From Cryptomeria japonica (lineage: Eukaryota; Streptophyta; Pinopsida; Cupressales; Cupressaceae): a stretch of DNA of 64,000 bases. The stretch's first letter is position 1. Each line of letters starts with the position of its first letter. The notes under the pieces were generated by a model. That model saw only the letters and a list, made by a program, of their open reading frames with translations. It made no database searches and had not been told where the DNA came from. The stretch spans positions 221,703,415 to 221,767,414 of the forward strand of contig NC_081410.1 in the NCBI RefSeq assembly GCF_030272615.1, read 5' to 3'. Below are positions 12,104 through 23,412 of this stretch, piece after piece. The position numbers and the translations under genes are program-made.

Positions 12104-12680
12104 TTGGATATTGGTCCCAATCCATACAACTCCGTACCCCGTGCCAAAACCTCATAGTTTACAGGAAAAAATCAGAATTTCTTATTACTTGCAATCATAA
12201 AATATTTCTCTATACAGTCTCTCCTTGGGAATTGTGTCCACAAGGTGTTTATACCCATCTACAAATTCTCCCAACCAAAAACAAGAGGTTAGAGCTGTTG
12301 GAGGAGTTAAACCAACATAAATTCAAAAAGTTGCACAAAAGTTGCTCATGACAACTTTTGACAAAGTTGTCAAAAATGTCATTTCTTGCACCGGAATGAC
12401 TTGGGTCAAGACTGGACCTCTAAACACCCTAGAAGGACATAAAAAACTAAAACCACTAGGACAAACCTATCCTAAGCATACTTAGTCCCCTTTTGTTTGA
12501 AAGTCCTAATTGGCTTCTCAAGATGCCAAAATAGGAGTTTGGCTCACAAGATGGGGTCCTTTATTAAAAACACAAAATGCATGATTTAAAACACAAGGAA
12601 AAAATCCTAAGACATGTTTAAGGTCTTATCCTTCCTCCTCTGATACCGAATGATCATGTTGAAGGAGTGCCCCTACACCA
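12104..12680 (-). repeat. Gypsy-1 3' LTR, second part (right of the LINE)
   Basis: Aligns with 18326-18912 of the partner LTR and ends GTGCCCCTACACCA against GTGCCCCTGCACCA. The bases just inside (12681-12690) read TACTCTCCAG, giving the element-strand polypurine-type tract CTGGAGAGTA that primes plus-strand synthesis. Confidence 0.88.
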
Positions 12681-12721
12681 TACTCTCCAGAAGAAGAAAT
12701 CTCAAGTCCACTTGAGATGAG

Positions 12722-14175
12722 AGTCTGGAGGTCTGCACCATGGTTTTTGATTTGTTGTTATGTCATCCAGACTGCTTCAGAATCTGGTTGTCCCTACAAG
12801 GCCACCAAATACTCCATATGTACTTTATTCCTTGTCCTCTTTGCAACCTTGGTGTCCAAAACTTTATTCAATTTTGGTGGTTCATGTTTGGGAATGTCAT
12901 CATCTGCTACAACCTGAATGGTTTCTTGTCCTGCATCAACACTACATTTTTAAAGAGTTAAGTCACATACATTAAAAATGGGTGACAAACCAAGATTAGG
13001 TGGGAATTGAAGTTCATAAGCATTTTGTCCACATTTTTTCAAGATTTGACAAGGTCCAATCTTCCTCTACATAAGCTTTGTATATTTGCCTTTTGGAAGT
13101 CTTTCCTTCTTCAAGTGAACCCACACCAAGTCTCCCACATCAAACTGGACATCGCTCTTCTTCTTATCAACATGAGCCTTGTACCTTTCAGCAGATTGTT
13201 GAAGGTGAGATTTAACTTGGTCATGTATCTCGTTTATGGTAGTGGCAAAGGTTTCTCCACTTGCACTAATTCCTTCTCCTTGAGGTGGTTCCTTAACTCC
13301 AACACACCCCTTGGGTGGATGCCATACACAACCTGGAAGGGTGACTTACCAGTGCTTCTATTTACTGTATCATTGTAAGAGAATTATGCCTAAGATAGTA
13401 TGCTATCCCACTTCTCTCCATATTGCCTAGTCAAACATCTTAGCAGATTTCCCAATGATCCATTTACAACTTTCGTTTGGCCATCCGTTTGGGGATGGTA
13501 GGCTGAGGAGAATTCTAGATTTGTGCCAAGCTTCTTCCAAAGAGTCCTCCAAAAGTGTCCAATAAATTTCACATCCCTATCATAGACTATGGTCAAAGGC
13601 AAACCATGTATCCAGACAATTTATTTGAAAAATAAGTCTGCAACATAAGAAGCATCACAAGTGGTTTTACATGGCAGGAAATATGCCATTTTACTAAACC
13701 TATCCACCACTACAAAAACACTACCATAACCTTTTCTTTTCCTAGGCAATCCTAAAACAAAATCCATACTTATACTTTCCCATGGTCTTGAAGGAATGGG
13801 TAAAGGTTGGTATAAGCCTGCATTGGTGGACTTCCCCTTTGCTTTTTGGCATATCACACATGTCGCCACAAATCTCCTGACATCTGTCCACAATTTGGGC
13901 CAAAAGTAGTGCCTCTTCACCAAGTCTAGTGTCTTTTCAAGGCCAAAATGGTTTGCCATTGCTCCACAATGCTTCTCCCTGATTATGTTTAGTCTCATAG
14001 AGCATTTAGGTATGCACAACTGTGCAGCCTTAAACAATAGTCCATCTTGTATCAGAAATTCAGGGAAATCAACATGAAACCACTCATCAAAATATGCACA
14101 TACCTTTTAAATCTCTCCAAAGTCTTCATCATCCTCATACATGGCCTTCAAGGAATCTATTCCAACACTCTCCAA
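12722..14175 (-). pseudogene. pol: Gypsy-1 integrase with chromodomain-like tail
   Basis: Read on the minus strand, the zinc-binding region (about 13860-14000) has HCGAMANHFG and CVICQKAK. The catalytic core has SMDFVLGLP (first Asp) and YDRDVKF (second Asp). The third acidic residue in TDGQTK, at 13471-13473, is Lys where active enzymes have Glu, so strand transfer would be lost. The C-terminal part reads GQNAYELQFPPNL and VLDTKVAKRTRNKVHMEYLV (about 12800-12960), the pattern of a chromovirus chromodomain that steers integration to marked chromatin. Stops at several points split the frame. It follows RNase H directly. Confidence 0.85.
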
Positions 14176-16060
14176 CTAGATCTGATTTGTGGTTAATATT
14201 CTTCTTCTCAAAGCATCTGCCACCTTATTCTTGACCCCTTTCTTATGCTTATGAGTGAAAGTGAAGGATTGTAGGGTCTCTACCCACTTCATATGCCTAT
14301 GGTTCAATTTTTCTTGGCTATTTATGAAACTAAGGGCCTGATTGTCTGTGAAAACTATGAACTCCTTTGGCAGAAAGTAATGTCTCCACTTTTTCAAGGA
14401 TTGCACTAGAGCATACATCTCTAGGTCATAGGATGAGTACCTCCTCTTTGCCTCAATTAATTTCTCACTGAAGAAGGCAATGGACCTTCCTTCCCGACTA
14501 AGCACCACCCCAATATCCATGTGACTAGCATCACATTCCACTTGGAAGATTTTTTTGAAACAACGCGGGGAAAGGACCGACTGCTCTGCAACTTTCTTCT
14601 TCAATGTTTCAAAGGAGTTATCTGCCTCTTTAGTCCAACTAAACCTGCACTTTTGTCCTCCCTTTATGGTGTCAAGCATTGGAGAACAAATATGGTTAAA
14701 TCCCCTTATAAATTTCCTATAGAATGTGTCTAAACTATGGAAGCTTCTAACATCATTCATTGTTCTAGGTGTAGGCCAAGACAATATAGCACTCACCTTT
14801 TCTTGATCCATTTTCAACTCATGATATGAGATTACAAATCCCAAGTAAATGATCTCTTCCTGCATAAAGAAACACTTTTCCAAATTGATCATTAATTTCT
14901 CTTCATACAATCTCCTTAGGACCAGGTCTACATGTTTTAGGTGCTCTTCTTTGGTTTGACTAAAAATTAGAATGTCATCTAGGTAGACTATGACAATTTT
15001 TCCTATGAAATCCCTCAAAACTTCATTCATTAACCTCATAAAGGTACTTGGTGCATTAGATAAGACTAAGGGAATGACCTTCCATTCATACAACCCCTCA
15101 TTTATTTTAAATGTAGTCTTGTACTCATCTCCCGACCTAATCCTAATCTGATGGTAGCCACTTTTCAAGTCAATTTTTGTAAAATACCCAGGACCCCCCA
15201 AGCAATCTAACAAATCCTCAATCCTAGGCATTGGAAATCTATACCTGATAGTAATTTTGTTGATAGACCTTGAGTCTGTGAAAAGTCTCCAAGTGCCTTC
15301 CTTTTTGGGTGCCAAGACTGTAGGGACTACACATGGGCTCAAACTTTTGCCAATCAGTCCGGACTCCAACAATTCTTCATTCTGTTTTGCCATCTTAACA
15401 TTCTGATCCGGGGTGAGCTTATATGCTACTTTGTTAGGTAGGGTGGATCTAGGTATAAGGTCTATGGAATGATTTATATCCCTCATAGGAGGTAGTGTCC
15501 TTGGCATGCCATCAGAGATGACACCTTTGTACTTGTTTAGTAACTGCTGCACTGCAGGGTCAACCAACCTCAATCTGTCTCCTTTCTTGTCTCCAAACTT
15601 CTCCATCTTTGTCACTTTGGGACTAGGAATAAGAGCATAACAAACAATGCCTTCATCTTCTATTTTCTTCATGAATTGCTTTCCTCCTACTACCAACACC
15701 TTGGCCTCCTTTGCTTTTGTTTCCCCCTCACTCTCCATTAAAGCTAACAACTCTATCACCTTACCATCTTTGGTGATTGAATATGTGTTCCTAGCACCAT
15801 CATGTTGTGCCTTCAAATAAAATTGCCATGGTCTCCCAAATAGGAGATGACAAGCATCCATGTTTGCAATGTCAAACAACAACCTATCCTTATAGGCTCC
15901 AATCTGGAATTCTACCCAAGCCTGCTCTTCCACAACAACTTGCTAACCTTGGGTGAGCCATGAGACCTTTTAGGGGAAAGGGTGAGGTAGTCTTCTCAAT
16001 TTTAGCTTGTCCACCATTTCTAGAGACACAAAGTTTTCAGTTGATCCAGAATCTATTAGA
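14176..16060 (-). pseudogene. pol: Gypsy-1 protease, reverse transcriptase and RNase H
   Basis: A 585-codon open frame (15933-14176) with more coding sequence upstream. The protease active site DSGST lies at 16039-16053, beyond two stops, so its fold is split. RT motifs are in order: SPCVVPTVLAPKKEGTWR, YRFPMPRIEDLLD, KIDLKSGYHQIR and YLDD at 14974-14985, all intact. RNase H shows VECDASH, EMYALVQSL, FTDNQAL and ADAL. It is the best preserved part of Gypsy-1. The frame ends close to the start of the integrase segment. Confidence 0.9.
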
Positions 16061-16249
16061 ACCTTTCATACCTTTCCACCTGCTTTGCAAGTGGTCTTGA
16101 ATAGAGACTTTCTCCGTGGGGGTTCTTTGTTAGCCATCTTCATGGTAGTTACTGCTCTTCTAATCATCAAAGCTTCACCTCTTTCAAGGTAACCATAGCT
16201 ATCAGGGGTATTGACACTCTGGTATGTATTTGCACTTGCCACACTTTGG

Positions 16250-17352
16250 CAATCAGATTCTTGGATCAAGTTACTTTTTCTTTCCCCCATGGAACTAGTA
16301 GGATTTTCAGGACACCTATTGGCCATGTTCCCTTCTTGATTGCACTTATAGCATCTGATTGGAACTCTACCTTGAGATCTTCCCCTAAATGGTGGTCTTC
16401 TTCCTCTGAAATTACCCCTTTGATTATATCCTCCATTTCTATTGTGAATACTTTCTCCTTTAGTGCTTTCTTGATTTGTTTCACCTTGGTTTCCAAAACT
16501 ATTACCCTTACCTCTGAAAAAATTTCTTCCACCCCTCTACTGTCTTCCTCTTCCTTTATTGTGCTGATCTTGTCTCCTTTTGATTTTATCTTCCACCTTG
16601 ATGGCAAATTGATGGCATTTACCAATTGTATCCGAGCTAAGGAGGTTTAGTTCTTCTTGGATGTTGTACCTTAATCCATTTAGGTATTGGGCAACATTTT
16701 CACTCTCCTCATCCTTTGTCTTATTCTTCATACATAGCCTTTGGAACTCCTTAGTGTAAGAGTTCACATCCATCTCCTTCTGCTTGAGATTTGGCCTCCT
16801 CTTGTGGAGTTAAACTTCATAATCCCTGGGAACATAAGCCTCTTTTACTAAGGCAACTATCTTTTTCCAAGAAACAATCTTGGGTTTGTTGTCCTTTTCT
16901 CTCTCTTCCTGGACAAAACTCTACCAAGTTAGGGTGGATCCCTTCAACTTGGATTTAGCAATCTTAACCTTTTGGTGCCCTGGAATGTCTTCACATTCAA
17001 AGAAACTAGACAGGGATTCTATCCAATCCACCACTACATCTGGTTCCATCTTCCCAGTGAAAGTTGGCAACTCAATCTTCTTCTCCATGGTTCTCCTCTC
17101 CATGGACTTGAGGGCATTAAGGAAGTTCCTCTGGTTAGGAGGAATCACCTCTTCCTCTGGAATAGGGATCTCATCTTCATCCCCTTCTTCACAACTACTA
17201 GTACCTCCATCTTCCTTCCCATCTACTCTACCCCTTAACCTCTCTATCTCCTTCTACATGGCCTTGTAAGAATTGGCCTTCTCTCTCACAATCTTTGCCA
17301 ATTCCATGTTGGTGATTGGTTCCCTAGGGACTTCTTCGTCTCCCTTTGCCAT
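16250..17352 (-). pseudogene. gag: Gypsy-1 gag
   Basis: The start ATG at 17352-17350 follows the primer-binding site by 39 bases. The capsid-like region reads ELPTFTGKMEPDVVVDWIE and YTKEFQRLCM, typical of the plant retrotransposon gag domain. A zinc knuckle near 16318-16350 reads CYKCNQEGNMANRC, in which the usual His is Asn. Stops and at least two frameshifts break the frame, so no full-length gag could be made. Confidence 0.85.
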
Positions 17353-17391
17353 TTTCTCAAAATCACTATCTTTTTACCAAAGCCATTACTA

Positions 17392-17403
17392 GCTTTGATA
17401 CCA
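17392..17403 (-). promoter_or_regulatory. Gypsy-1 primer-binding site (initiator tRNA-Met)
   Basis: The minus strand reads TGGTATCAAAGC, one base from the standard TGGTATCAGAGC complementary to plant initiator tRNA-Met. It lies two bases inside the 5' LTR, as expected. Confidence 0.9.
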
Positions 17404-17405
17404 CT

Positions 17406-18912
17406 TGATGCAAAGCCCTCCTTGTATCTTGTCAAACACTTCAGGATGTATGACATTGACCCCTCAACACACCTATAGGATCCTACAAAGAAAGACTCTA
17501 CAATCTTAGTTCCAACTTCTCATTTCACTCCAAGGTTCATACTACTCAAATTGGGTAAATTCTCCAATATGCATCATGAAGCCTCCTAAGGTTATTGAAC
17601 TTCACAATACCTATTTTGGATCATACAAAACTCACATGGACCACTCCAAACACTGGTTTCAAGGATTCAACCCAATTCTTTATGACATTTTGGCAATTAG
17701 GCCTATTTGCTTGTAGCCCTTGGAGATGGGTAATAGGACCTTAAGTAAAACATTTTCCAAACACCTTAGCAAAAAAATCATATATTTAGATACCCTTTAT
17801 GGTCTTACACAATCCCCCAAAAGGAGAGGTCAAGATCTGACAAGGAAAGGTCTGAACCCAGTGATGACCAACTGTCATAAAGGGATAATTAGGCCTCCAT
17901 TTGTGAAGCAACTATATCAAAATGGACACACCTTACAACCAAAACCAAATGGGCATGTGGGGAACCATAAAATATTATATATTTCAAGGTTACACACCTG
18001 GAATCATCACCAGTTGTCTTCTAGGGTAATTATTGCAGTTTAAGGGCTAGGTAGCCACATAGAGATGTCTACCTAAGGACTGGTCAAACACACATCTCCC
18101 TTGCTCCTCCTAAAAAATGCATTTTGAATCATAAAATTAATAGGCCACACTTGCATCCCACCCACTTCCATGAGTTTTAAATGAACAGGTTGCAAGTTAT
18201 GGCCATGGGAAAGCAAAACCCTAGGCAAAACCCTGGTTTTCCGAGTACCTACAACAAACTTTAGATATCTGGAGAAAAAAAAATGATCAAGACCAAATCA
18301 TTGGTAACTCACTGCACTAACAAAATCAAAACATTGGAGATTGTTCCCAATCCATACAACTCCGTACCCCATGCCAAAACCTCACAGTTTGCAGGAAAAA
18401 CTCAGAATTTCTTATTACTTGCAATCATAAAATATTTCTCCATATAGTCTCTCCCTCAGAATTGTGTCCACAAGGTGTTTATACCCCTCTACAAATTCTC
18501 CCAACTGAAAACAAGAGGTTAGAGCCGTTGGAGGAGTTAAACCAACATAAATTCAAAAAGTTGCACAAAAGTTGCTCATGACAACTTTTGACAAAGTTGT
18601 CAAAAATGTCATTTCTTGCACCTGAATGACTTGGGTCAAGACTAGCACCTCTAAACAACCTAGAAGCACATAAAAAAACTAAAACCACTAGGACAAACCT
18701 ATCCTAAGCATAATTAGTCCCCTTTTTTCCAAAAGTCTTAATTGGCTTATCAAGATGCCAAAATAGGAGTTTGGCTCACAAAATGGGGTCCTTTATTACA
18801 AACACAAAATACATGATTGAAAACACAAGGAAAACATACTAAGACATGTTTAAGGTCTTATCCTTCCTCCTCTAATCCTAAATAATCATGTTGAAGGGGT
18901 GCCCCTGCACCA
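17406..18912 (-). repeat. Gypsy-1 5' LTR (intact, 1507 bp)
   Basis: On the element strand it begins TGGTGCAGGGGC and ends CATCA. It matches both parts of the LTR at 4005-12680. It would have carried the promoter and the transcript start; I do not see a certain TATA box. The short open frames 17720-18043 (+) and 18479-18688 (-) inside it are not genes. Confidence 0.92.
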
Positions 18913-19034
18913 TATTATGTAAAGATACTTTTGAGCATCTCTAATAGAGGTTAGGGGTACTACTTCTTCCTATATTGAATTGATGTACATTCTGTTGGAT
19001 ATTGATGCTGATAGGATGTGTTGTTTTAATTGAT
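18913..19034 (+). pseudogene. Ty1/copia remnant, 3' part, with the first 42 bases of its LTR
   Basis: Continues the copia frame cut at 4004: KDTFEHL, two stops, then RLGV as in other copia RNase H ends. An LTR start TGTTGGATATTG at 18993 matches the start of the full LTR at 21051 for about 42 bases and then stops at an inverted junction near 19031-19034. The first five bases are the decayed Gypsy-1 TSD. Confidence 0.75.
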
Positions 19035-19252
19035 GGAAAAATATGAATGTGAAAAAAAATCAATGCAAAGGAATAAATCCACACCAACAGACTCCAATAA
19101 ACTCCCCCTAAGATCATGCATACAAAACACCAAAGATAAATTAATTTTTCAAATGCTTCTCTCCCCCTTTGACAACAATCCCAAAGATATAAATTGATTA
19201 ATATTCTCTCCCACTAATAAGGACAATCTCTCCCCCTTAGGATAAAATCACA

Positions 19253-19264
19253 GCTCTGATGCCA
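19253..19264 (-). promoter_or_regulatory. Primer-binding site of the deleted copia derivative
   Basis: The minus strand reads TGGCATCAGAGC, one base from the initiator-tRNA-Met complement, two bases from the LTR end at 19267. Confidence 0.85.
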
Positions 19265-19266
19265 CT

Positions 19267-20342
19267 TGTTGGCAATAGCAAAGAAGGAAAACTAAGAGGG
19301 GCACGTGAATAAGTTTTCACCAGATTAAAAAAAATTAAGCACAATCTCAGATATGATCAACTGCAACAAAAAGAAAGATAACAACAATGATAGCAACCCA
19401 CATAACACCAATATTTTGATGTGGAAAACCCAGTTAAGGGAAAAACCATGATGGGAACCTACCCACAATAAGATGATACTTTGCAGTAGTATGTGTAAAT
19501 ATTACAATGGGGAATGCACATGCATTCAAGCACATTGCCTAGATCTCATTGCTCAAATTACAATGAGATAGAAGGCTCCAACCCTCAGGGAAGGTTCACT
19601 ACCTTACAAAGATGATTGAACTACAATCTAAAAAATATGAACTACAAAAATAGCATTTGCTAATGCCTGATGATAGTTCTGGTTAAGCTCATATCTTCCC
19701 TTCACCAATCTCTTCTCAACACACCACACCAAAATATGAATTCACTTGATCGCTCATACACCACTCTCTAATAATGCAGATTAAAAAACAACTACCCAAA
19801 TTACATGAATATTACACCCATTTATACAAATAATCAACCTTGACTACAAGGTTGGCCAAACCCTTAACACCTAATTACAAGGTTACATCACACAATACAT
19901 AAATCAACCACCAGAACAATACAATGTCATAAACAACCTAGCATGGACCTAAATCAACTCTTGAAACACACACCACCACCAACAATCTCACCAAGATCAA
20001 CTGCAACATGTTACACCACCAAAAATACCACATAAAATGAAGAATATCACCAGATGTAGAAGATCATCAAGAACTCACACAAGGATCAATGTGGACCACG
20101 AGAACAAATAGGAAATGATTAGGAAACACCAACAAGCACATGAGGACCGTTTGTAATAGCTGCACTAACACCACTTATTCAAATCTTCATCGATCAACAT
20201 GCTAACACTCAAGAACACTTAACAACAACAACTTGGATAAGAAAGGTACCTTTCAAAGCATCAAATCATGATCCATTTGAAATGAAGATACACATGAACA
20301 TACCAAACACTCTCCTAAATCTGCAACACAAGATATGATCAT
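19267..20342 (-). repeat. Truncated copia LTR (1.08 kb)
   Basis: On the minus strand it ends TTGCCAACA. Its start is missing; homology with the plus-strand LTR begins at the shared GTATGATCATATCTTGTGTT (21333 in that copy). Confidence 0.75.
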
Positions 20343-20702
20343 ACTAGAGTACAATGTTGGTGAAGCTGAATACATTGTTGCTGCTAGCAACTATACTTAG
20401 GTAGCTCGGATGAAGTAAATGTTGAAAGATATTAGAGTTGTCTATTATGAGCCTACTATTATCTATTGTGACAATTGAAGTGCTATTAATATTTCCAAAA
20501 ATCTGGTACTACATTCTAAAACAAAGCACATATCAATTAAGTATCATTTCTTGAGGGAGAAAGTTAGTGATGAGGAACTTAAACCAGAGTATATATCTAC
20601 AAAGGATCAAATTGTAGATATTTTCACTAAGCCTTTGCCTATAGATACATTTGTGTATTTGAGAGACAAGTTAGGGGTCTCTACCCCTCCTAATGAGAAC
20701 TA
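20343..20702 (+). pseudogene. pol: Ty1/copia RNase H C-terminal part
   Basis: The frame begins at GEAEYIVAASNYT, then shows CDNxSAINISKN, KHISIKYHFLRE and DQIVDIFTKPLP, ending LGVSTPPNEN and a stop at 20701. These are the last RNase H motifs of a SIRE-like copia pol. Stops replace Gln, Trp or Arg codons at three places. Everything upstream in pol is absent, because the piece abuts the truncated minus-strand LTR. Confidence 0.85.
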
Positions 20703-21050
20703 GGTGCATGGAGATGAATCAATCCCATGGGATTTAGAGTCTTATCTTCTTATTCGGGTTGGTGAGTTGGTGCTGCTACTTAGCTGGAGTAGTTAGTGAG
20801 TTGTTTAGGTCTGTGAGTTTATCCTAAGGGGGAGAGATTGTCCTTCTTAGTGAGAGAGAAGCCTAATCAGTTTATATCTTTGGCATTGTTGTCAAAGGGG
20901 GAGAGAAGCATGTGAAAAACTGCCTTATCTTTAGTGTCTTGAGTTCATGATCTTAGGGGGAGTTTGTTGGAATATGTTGGTGTGGATTTATTCCTTTGCA
21001 TTGATTGTTTTTCATATTTATATGTTTCCATAAATGCCAAAGGGGGATAT
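20703..21050 (+). other. Copia 3' non-coding region with polypurine tract
   Basis: Non-coding DNA between RNase H and the LTR with three purine blocks (near 20826, 20896 and 20953). The last, AAAGGGGGATAT at 21039-21050, abuts the LTR and would be the polypurine tract. An inverted copy of much of this segment is at 19031-19250. Confidence 0.8.
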
Positions 21051-22365
21051 TGTTGGATATTGCTGCTCCTAGGATGTGTTGTTGTCATCGATATCAACAT
21101 ATTCATATGTTTTGGTGTTGCAGAGAATTGTTTTGGTGAATCTATGATTGTACTGAGTTGATCAAGTTAGTTTATTTGCGTGCTATGCTAAATCAACTAG
21201 AGGCACTTCATTCTTTATTGATTCCATGATGCTATGTGATGATTTGATCGAGTTGAGGATAATTGTATGGAGATTGGTTTTTAGTGTTTAATGTTGCAGT
21301 GTTCTAGTGTTTAATCCATTGTCCTCCGGTATGATCATATCTTGTGTTGTGGAATTCAGAGTGTTGGCAATTGACACTCATCAAATAAGAGTTTATGGTT
21401 TTGTGGGTTGTCATTAATGGAAACTCATCATCTCAAGGTAAATGGTTTCATTGTTTGGTTAACAGACATTCATTGCACTTAACCAGTATTTACATTGCTT
21501 TACACCAGCACCGACATTATCTTCATACCTGGCTAAGTCCTAATCCCGGTAACGTGTATATGGAACCTGGTAATGGATAGGACCCAGATAGGAATTCTTT
21601 TGGTCCCGATTATTTCTTTCATAGATTTTGTGGTAACATGTGATGGCCGACATGGTCATTAGATTTATGTTTAGATTTTATTATGTTCTGGAAGCCGACA
21701 TGCATATACTTTCATTGTAGCTGACATGATGGAAGTTAATAGGATATTTAAGGTGAACAGTTTAGCGATGGATCTAGAGATCATATAGATGAATGGTGAT
21801 GTGATTACGACTACGAATTGACCAGAGATTCCCTGGTATGCATTTTGGTCAGCGATTAGAAGCATTTGTGTGCGATTTCATGTGCACATCTTAACTGGTA
21901 GCAGAATAGAGCAGAACAAAGCATCAGTGAACCGGTATATAGAGAAGAATAAAAGAGCATTCACCAGAACTTATCTAGCATGGTCAGATGCAATTTATAA
22001 GTTCATTTTTATTTGTAAACACTTTGTAATATTTTGTAAGTCAGTGAAACTTTTTATTTTGTGATTGAGCAGTGAGCTCTAGGAAGTTGGCCTTTCTACA
22101 TGTACAGACCCCCTCATGTAATATTTTCATACCTTGATCAAGTATATAGATATTATGGGTATCAGCCCCACCATGGTTTTTCCCTTTCCAAGGTTTTCCA
22201 CGTATAAATCTTGGTGTTATGGTGTTGGATTTCTATGTGTTATTTGGTGTATGCACTTTAATTTTATATACTATTAACCGATTAATAAGAAATAAGTTCA
22301 AAACTAACATTACTGGTAGAAAATTGATTCACCCTCCCCCCTCTCAGTGTTCTTTGATTCCAACA
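21051..22365 (+). repeat. Full copia LTR (1315 bp), family A
   Basis: Starts TGTTGGATATTG after the polypurine tract and ends TTCCAACA before a primer site. Near the 3' end it has the pyrimidine block CACCCTCCCCCCTCTCAG, shared with LTR families B and C in this window and usual in SIRE-type copia LTRs. The short open frames within it are not genes. Confidence 0.88.
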
Positions 22366-22367
22366 AT

Positions 22368-22379
22368 TGTTATCAAAGC
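22368..22379 (+). promoter_or_regulatory. Copia A primer-binding site
   Basis: TGTTATCAAAGC differs at two bases from the initiator-tRNA-Met complement TGGTATCAGAGC and lies two bases after the LTR. Confidence 0.8.
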
Positions 22380-22433
22380 TTGGTTCCTCAGAAGAAGTTT
22401 AACCACTTGAGGAAGATCTAAAATTTGGAATCA

Positions 22434-23203
22434 ATGGAAACCGGTCTGTAGCAGCAACTTCGACTAGCTCTTGAGGATCTTGATAATAAGTAGACAGAGA
22501 ACAATAAACTAAAAAATGAACTGAAGCAAGCCAAAGAACACATCATTTCATTGAAAGGAAAGATTTCAATTGTCAAGGCTAAGAGGAAGGAACTTTTTGA
22601 TCAATTGCAAAATTAGAACAATGATGAAGAAGATGCTATGAATGATCAATGTCAGAAACTCACTCAGGAGAACAATATCTTGAAGAATGAGATGCAAGCC
22701 CTAACCATGAGAATGTGCAATTGAGGACCGAAAAAAAATGAAGAAAACCTAGCTCAAGCATTGAAGGATAGATTTGAGGAATTCAATAGACTGACACATG
22801 AGAATGATATGCTGAAACTTGAGCTGACCCCATCCCAAAACAATGAACAAGAACTTGAGAGACAAATTATAATCATGAAAGATGATTTGGTTACTGAAAA
22901 TGAGTACAAGGACAAGTTCAAGGATATCTCTACTAAACTTGATGAACTGCTAAAGAATTAGAGAGATGCTAATCATAAAAGAGGTCTTGGTTATGAATAA
23001 GGAGAAAGCTCAGGTACTGCACAACAAGATCAATCATCTGGACAAAATCAGAAACATGACAAATGGAACTAGAAATCATTCATAAGACAACCTAATGCTC
23101 ACAAATTCAATGGTACATGCTTTATTTGCAATAAATATGGTCATGTGGCTAGTCAGTGTAGAAATATGAATAATCAGAACAATGCATCGTTCATCGGTCT
23201 TGG
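22434..23203 (+). pseudogene. gag: Copia A gag, coiled coil plus intact zinc knuckle
   Basis: The ATG at 22434 follows the primer site by 54 bases. One frame runs to about 23200 with some eight internal stops, all TAG, TAA or TGA at places where Gln, Arg or Trp codons fit. The N-terminal ~180 residues are a heptad-rich coiled coil (for example ENNKLKNELKQAKE). The motif LDELLKN then GLGYE resembles SIRE-lineage gag. The zinc knuckle CFICNKYGHVASQC near 23113-23154 has a complete CX2CX4HX4C set. The usual capsid domain before the coiled coil is not seen, so a 5' deletion of gag is likely. The end is lost at the hairpin repeat. Confidence 0.78.
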
Positions 23204-23225
23204 CACTAATACATTTGGCCTCAAA

Positions 23226-23412
23226 TTCCGACGAAGGTTTCCGACGGACAAGGCATATTGTGATCGAATTTGATTTTTTTTAAAAAAATGCCCAAGTTTG
23301 TCAAAATTCCGATGGAAAACGTCCATCGGAATTCTGACAAACTAGGGCATTTTTGTAAAAAAAATCAAATTTGATCACAATATGCCTTGTCTGTCGGAAA
23401 CCTTCATTGGAA
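23226..23412. repeat. Near-perfect hairpin: 91-bp inverted arms, 5-base loop
   Basis: The left arm 23226-23316 and right arm 23322-23412 are reverse complements apart from about eight mismatches, most of them transitions. The loop is AAACG. Short motifs of the type TTCCGACGGA recur, as in subterminal repeats of plant CACTA transposons, and CACTA occurs at 23204. A clear right terminus or TSD is not seen. It may be a MITE (miniature inverted-repeat element) or an inverted duplication. A transcript would fold into a long dsRNA hairpin. Confidence 0.85.

Larger units (their letters stand above)
4005..18912 (-). mobile_element. Gypsy-1: near-complete Ty3/gypsy chromovirus, interrupted by a LINE
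   Basis: The element lies on the minus strand. Its 5' LTR is 17406-18912 and its 3' LTR is 4005-12680 with the LINE inside. The LTRs begin TG and end CA on the element strand. A primer-binding site matching initiator-tRNA-Met lies inside the 5' LTR. The order gag, protease, RT, RNase H, integrase and chromodomain-like tail is that of chromoviruses. Coding regions carry many stops, and the two LTRs differ at about 6-7% of sites over the first 108 aligned bases by eye, so the insertion is old. Confidence 0.9.
19031..20342 (-). mobile_element. Internally deleted copia derivative (LTR, primer site, 3' internal end)
   Basis: Read on the minus strand: an LTR (20342-19267) lacking its first ~280 bases, a primer site TGGCATCAGAGC at 19264-19253, then directly about 220 bases that match the non-coding 3' end of the neighbouring plus-strand copia (20815-21035), including the purine-rich blocks CTAAGGGGGAGAG and AAAGGGGGAGAG. 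All of gag and pol are missing. It is cut at both ends, so no TSD can be read. Confidence 0.78.
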
